Source of the DNA: RGIG1840 sp964626795
GTDB taxonomy: Bacteria > Bacillota_I > Bacilli_A > RF39 > UBA660
Length of the DNA stretch: 7,936 nt
Direction: 5' to 3'
NCBI GenBank assembly: GCA_964626795.1
Contig: CAZVIQ010000040.1
Location: forward strand, 1 to 7,936
The notes under the pieces were generated by a model. It searched no databases, was not told the origin of the DNA, and worked only from the letters and a program-made list of their open reading frames with translations. Shown in pieces: positions 6,802-7,936 of the stretch. The position numbers and the translations under genes are program-made. The number at the start of each line of letters is the position of its first letter. Positions within the stretch are counted from its first letter, which is position 1.

Positions 6802-7167
6802 ATGAAAAAAAATGATAGAAATTTATTCTATTCTGATTACCAAGCAGGAGGTTTTATGAATCCACAAATGGGAATGAATCAAGGATATATGCCACAGATG
6901 CAACAAGTGCCACAAATGCAGCAGATGCCACAAAATATGCTACCAAGCGGATATATGTTAAATAATAATTATATGTCTTATGGACCTATGGCTAGTCCTA
7001 ATGCTGTTCCGGAACAGTACCAAAATACTTTTGACAATAGTAATAGTATGGACTCAAGGTTAAATAAACTTGAAAGACAAGTTAGAAAATTAGAAGCAAG
7101 AGTATCAAAACTTGAAACAAATACAGACACTGTAACAGATAGCACAGATAATCTGTACATAATTTAA
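6802..7167 (+). CDS. Small Met/Gln/Pro-rich coiled-coil protein, unknown function
   Basis: 121 residues; not recognised. Residues about 19-60 are low in complexity and rich in Met, Gln, Pro, Asn and Tyr, with a tandem PQMQQ(V/M) unit. Residues 84-106 form a clear coiled coil (SRLNKLERQVRKLEARVSKL) with hydrophobic a/d positions at 87, 90, 94, 97, 101 and 104. The tail is Thr/Asp-rich and ends in LYII. There is no signal peptide or membrane span. The layout (sticky repeats plus a short oligomerising helix plus a fixed hydrophobic end) recalls coat or assembly-type proteins, but that is only resemblance. ATG 6802 has AGGTGA 5 bases upstream; an upstream in-frame GTG at 6793 lies inside that site and is rejected. 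A second in-frame ATG at 6856 has a better ribosome site. This is the only plus-strand gene here, with its own promoter and terminator. Confidence 0.8.
   Translation: MKKNDRNLFYSDYQAGGFMNPQMGMNQGYMPQMQQVPQMQQMPQNMLPSGYMLNNNYMSYGPMASPNAVPEQYQNTFDNSNSMDSRLNKLERQVRKLEARVSKLETNTDTVTDSTDNLYII
6846..6858 (+). promoter_or_regulatory. Internal AGGAGG site with in-frame ATG
   Basis: AGGAGG at 6847-6852, TTT, then ATG at 6856, in frame with the coiled-coil gene (residue 19 of the longer form). It is the best Shine-Dalgarno match in the window, though its spacing is tight (3-4 bases). If used it gives a 103-residue protein starting MNPQMGMNQGYM. The sequence also simply encodes QAGGF, so chance is possible. 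Confidence 0.4.
6892..6933 (+). repeat. 18-base tandem coding repeat (PQMQQV/M)
   Basis: Two copies of an 18-base unit (6892-6909 and 6910-6927) encode PQMQQV and PQMQQM, followed by a partial third copy (PQ). The copies differ at a few third positions and one codon. Such units can expand or contract by slippage. Confidence 0.75.
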
Positions 7168-7199
7168 AAAGTATTTCTAAATTTAGAAATACTTTTTTA
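7166..7199 (+). terminator. Intrinsic terminator of the coiled-coil gene, possibly bidirectional
   Basis: AGTATTTCTA-AATT-TAGAAATACT, extended by flanking A and T runs to about 14 pairs, followed by T6. It starts at the stop codon. The mirror-image A-run on the 5' side means the minus-strand transcript also gives a hairpin followed by U's, so it could end transcription from both directions. Confidence 0.9.
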
Positions 7200-7216
7200 T
7201 TTAAATAATATATATA

Positions 7217-7440
7217 ATTAGAAAGCGTATATGGACTAGCTCTAGTTCCACTTCCACCAGTTATAGTAATACAAGATTTAACAGAAACTGAAGGGCGAAC
7301 ACCATTACTATCATTGACATTTGTTATTGAGTAGATAACCGGTGTACCTAACTACAAACTCCCTAGCAGTAGTATATAATGAGACAGCGTCAGAACCACC
7401 AGAGATTACTAGTTGCATAAGCTGTCGTTTTTATCGAAGT
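7217..7440 (-). pseudogene. Decayed C-terminal fragment of a surface-protein-like gene
   Basis: On the minus strand, 7351-7217 reads without a stop as GTPVIYSITNVNDSNGVRP, then SVSVKSCITITGGSGTRASP, then YTLSN. The pattern GVRP-x-x-x-x-KS-x-x-x-ITGG-x-GT-x-x-x-PYTL is one I associate with the extreme C terminus of large secreted, often pilin-like, proteins of gut Bacillota; this is from memory, not a search. Upstream the frame is broken by TAG at 7354-7352, and the similarity seems to continue in other frames: SGGSDAVSLYTTAREFVV around 7403-7350 and AYATSNLWW around 7423-7394. At least two frame changes, no start, no ribosome site and no N-terminal part indicate a dead remnant. Base composition is less AT-biased than the flanking DNA. 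The exact upstream limit is uncertain. Confidence 0.65.
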
Positions 7441-7617
7441 TATAATTTGTTTTAATATTTTATTCAATATTCTAATTATTTGAAAAATACAATACCAATC
7501 TTTATTCATAATTATCTTTGTCTTTTTCTAACTATTTTTTTCCAAAAACTTTGGACCGGAATATTTATTATTATTATCTAATATAAACAGTACTAAATCT
7601 GAAGAATCGATAATTTC
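7441..7617. other. AT-rich intergenic stretch without a recognisable gene
   Basis: No gene, RNA gene or good promoter is seen. It contains a small hairpin TCCAAA-AAC-TTTGGA (7541-7555) with no T-run on either strand. A short open stretch on the minus strand (7617-7528) ends in TAG and could be a gene fragment (see findings). An ATG-started minus-strand frame of 39 codons (7509-7390) runs into the decayed fragment but lacks a ribosome site. Confidence 0.5.
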
Positions 7618-7641
7618 AAAAAAAGAAGGAAAATTCCTTCT
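7618..7641 (-). terminator. Intrinsic terminator of tuf
   Basis: Minus-strand RNA AGAAGGA-AUUU-UCCUUCU followed by six further U, beginning 7 bases after the tuf stop. A textbook hairpin plus U-tract. Confidence 0.95.
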
Positions 7642-7648
7642 AATTTTA

Positions 7649-7936
7649 TTATTGACTAATTTCTGATACTACACCAGCACCAACTGTTCTTCCACCTTCA
7701 CGAATTGAGAATTTAGTTCCGTTTTCGATAGCAACTGGAGTAATAAGTTCAACTGCCATAGTAACGTTATCACCTGGCATTACCATTTCAACACCTGCAG
7801 GTAATGTTACAACACCTGTAACGTCTGTAGTTCTGAAATAGAATTGAGGTCTATAGTTACTGAAGAATGGAGTATGTCTTCCACCTTCTTCTTTGCTAAG
7901 TACATATACTTCAGTTTTGAATTTTTTATGTGGAGT
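7649..7936 (-). CDS. tuf: Elongation factor Tu, C-terminal 95 residues
   Basis: EF-Tu carries aminoacyl-tRNA to the ribosome as a GTP complex. Only the end of the gene is present: the rest, including the GTPase domain and the start, lies beyond the right edge. The visible part is domain 3: VYVLSKEEGGRHTPFFSNYR, PQFYFRTTDVTG, EMVMPGDNV and the invariant near-terminal FSIREGGRTVGAGVV, ending in SEISQ and TAA. It matches EF-Tu through to the normal C terminus with no gap or frameshift. The coding strand is less AT-rich than its neighbours, as expected for a highly expressed gene. Confidence 0.98.
   Translation of the reverse strand, partial: TPHKKFKTEVYVLSKEEGGRHTPFFSNYRPQFYFRTTDVTGVVTLPAGVEMVMPGDNVTMAVELITPVAIENGTKFSIREGGRTVGAGVVSEISQ

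Noticed and set aside
6978..7160. Minus-strand 60-codon frame
   Set aside because: Antisense to the coiled-coil gene with no ribosome site or protein-like pattern; the plus strand has the start signals, heptads and terminator.
7351..7440. TGA read as tryptophan to rescue the broken frame
   Set aside because: Reading TGA through still meets TAG, and all intact genes in the window use TGG for tryptophan; indels explain the breaks better.
7541..7555. Hairpin TCCAAA-AAC-TTTGGA as terminator
   Set aside because: Neither strand has a T-run after the stem; the adjacent run is A on the only strand where it follows.

Overview
The window is strongly AT-rich. It has short intergenic gaps, Bacillota-type housekeeping genes, GGAG- and GGTGA-type ribosome sites and a T-box leader. 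This points to a low-GC member of the Bacillota, probably a Bacilli/Mollicutes-like gut lineage, though I cannot name a genus. Tryptophan is encoded by TGG in the real genes and no coding frame is interrupted by TGA, so the standard bacterial code appears to apply.

Layout. Most genes read on the minus strand. From the right edge: the 3' end of tuf (EF-Tu) with a clear terminator; about 400 bases of non-coding DNA holding a decayed C-terminal fragment of a surface-protein-like gene; a single plus-strand gene for a small Met/Gln/Pro-rich coiled-coil protein with a near-perfect palindromic terminator; and, diverging from it, trmB (tRNA m7G46 methyltransferase). Leftward come a lipoprotein, an acidic protein with an amphipathic start and an ISPVYG motif, a YtxG/DUF948-like membrane protein and a YtxH-like protein. 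These four are packed end to end behind an extended -10 promoter. A complete tyrosine T-box leader then controls tyrS, which ends in its own terminator. polA (DNA polymerase I) begins from its own extended -10 promoter and runs off the left edge just before motif C.

How it fits together. tRNA-Tyr charging controls tyrS through mutually exclusive antiterminator and terminator helices that can be read base by base. The lipoprotein to YtxH block looks like a small envelope-associated operon of mostly unknown function. polA, trmB, tyrS and tuf are core genes. I see no CRISPR array, intact mobile element, phage gene, rRNA or tRNA gene.

Most worth a second look: a probable non-standard AUA start for the lipoprotein, the broken surface-protein fragment beside tuf, the uncharacterised ISPVYG protein and its operon, and two competing starts in the plus-strand coiled-coil gene.
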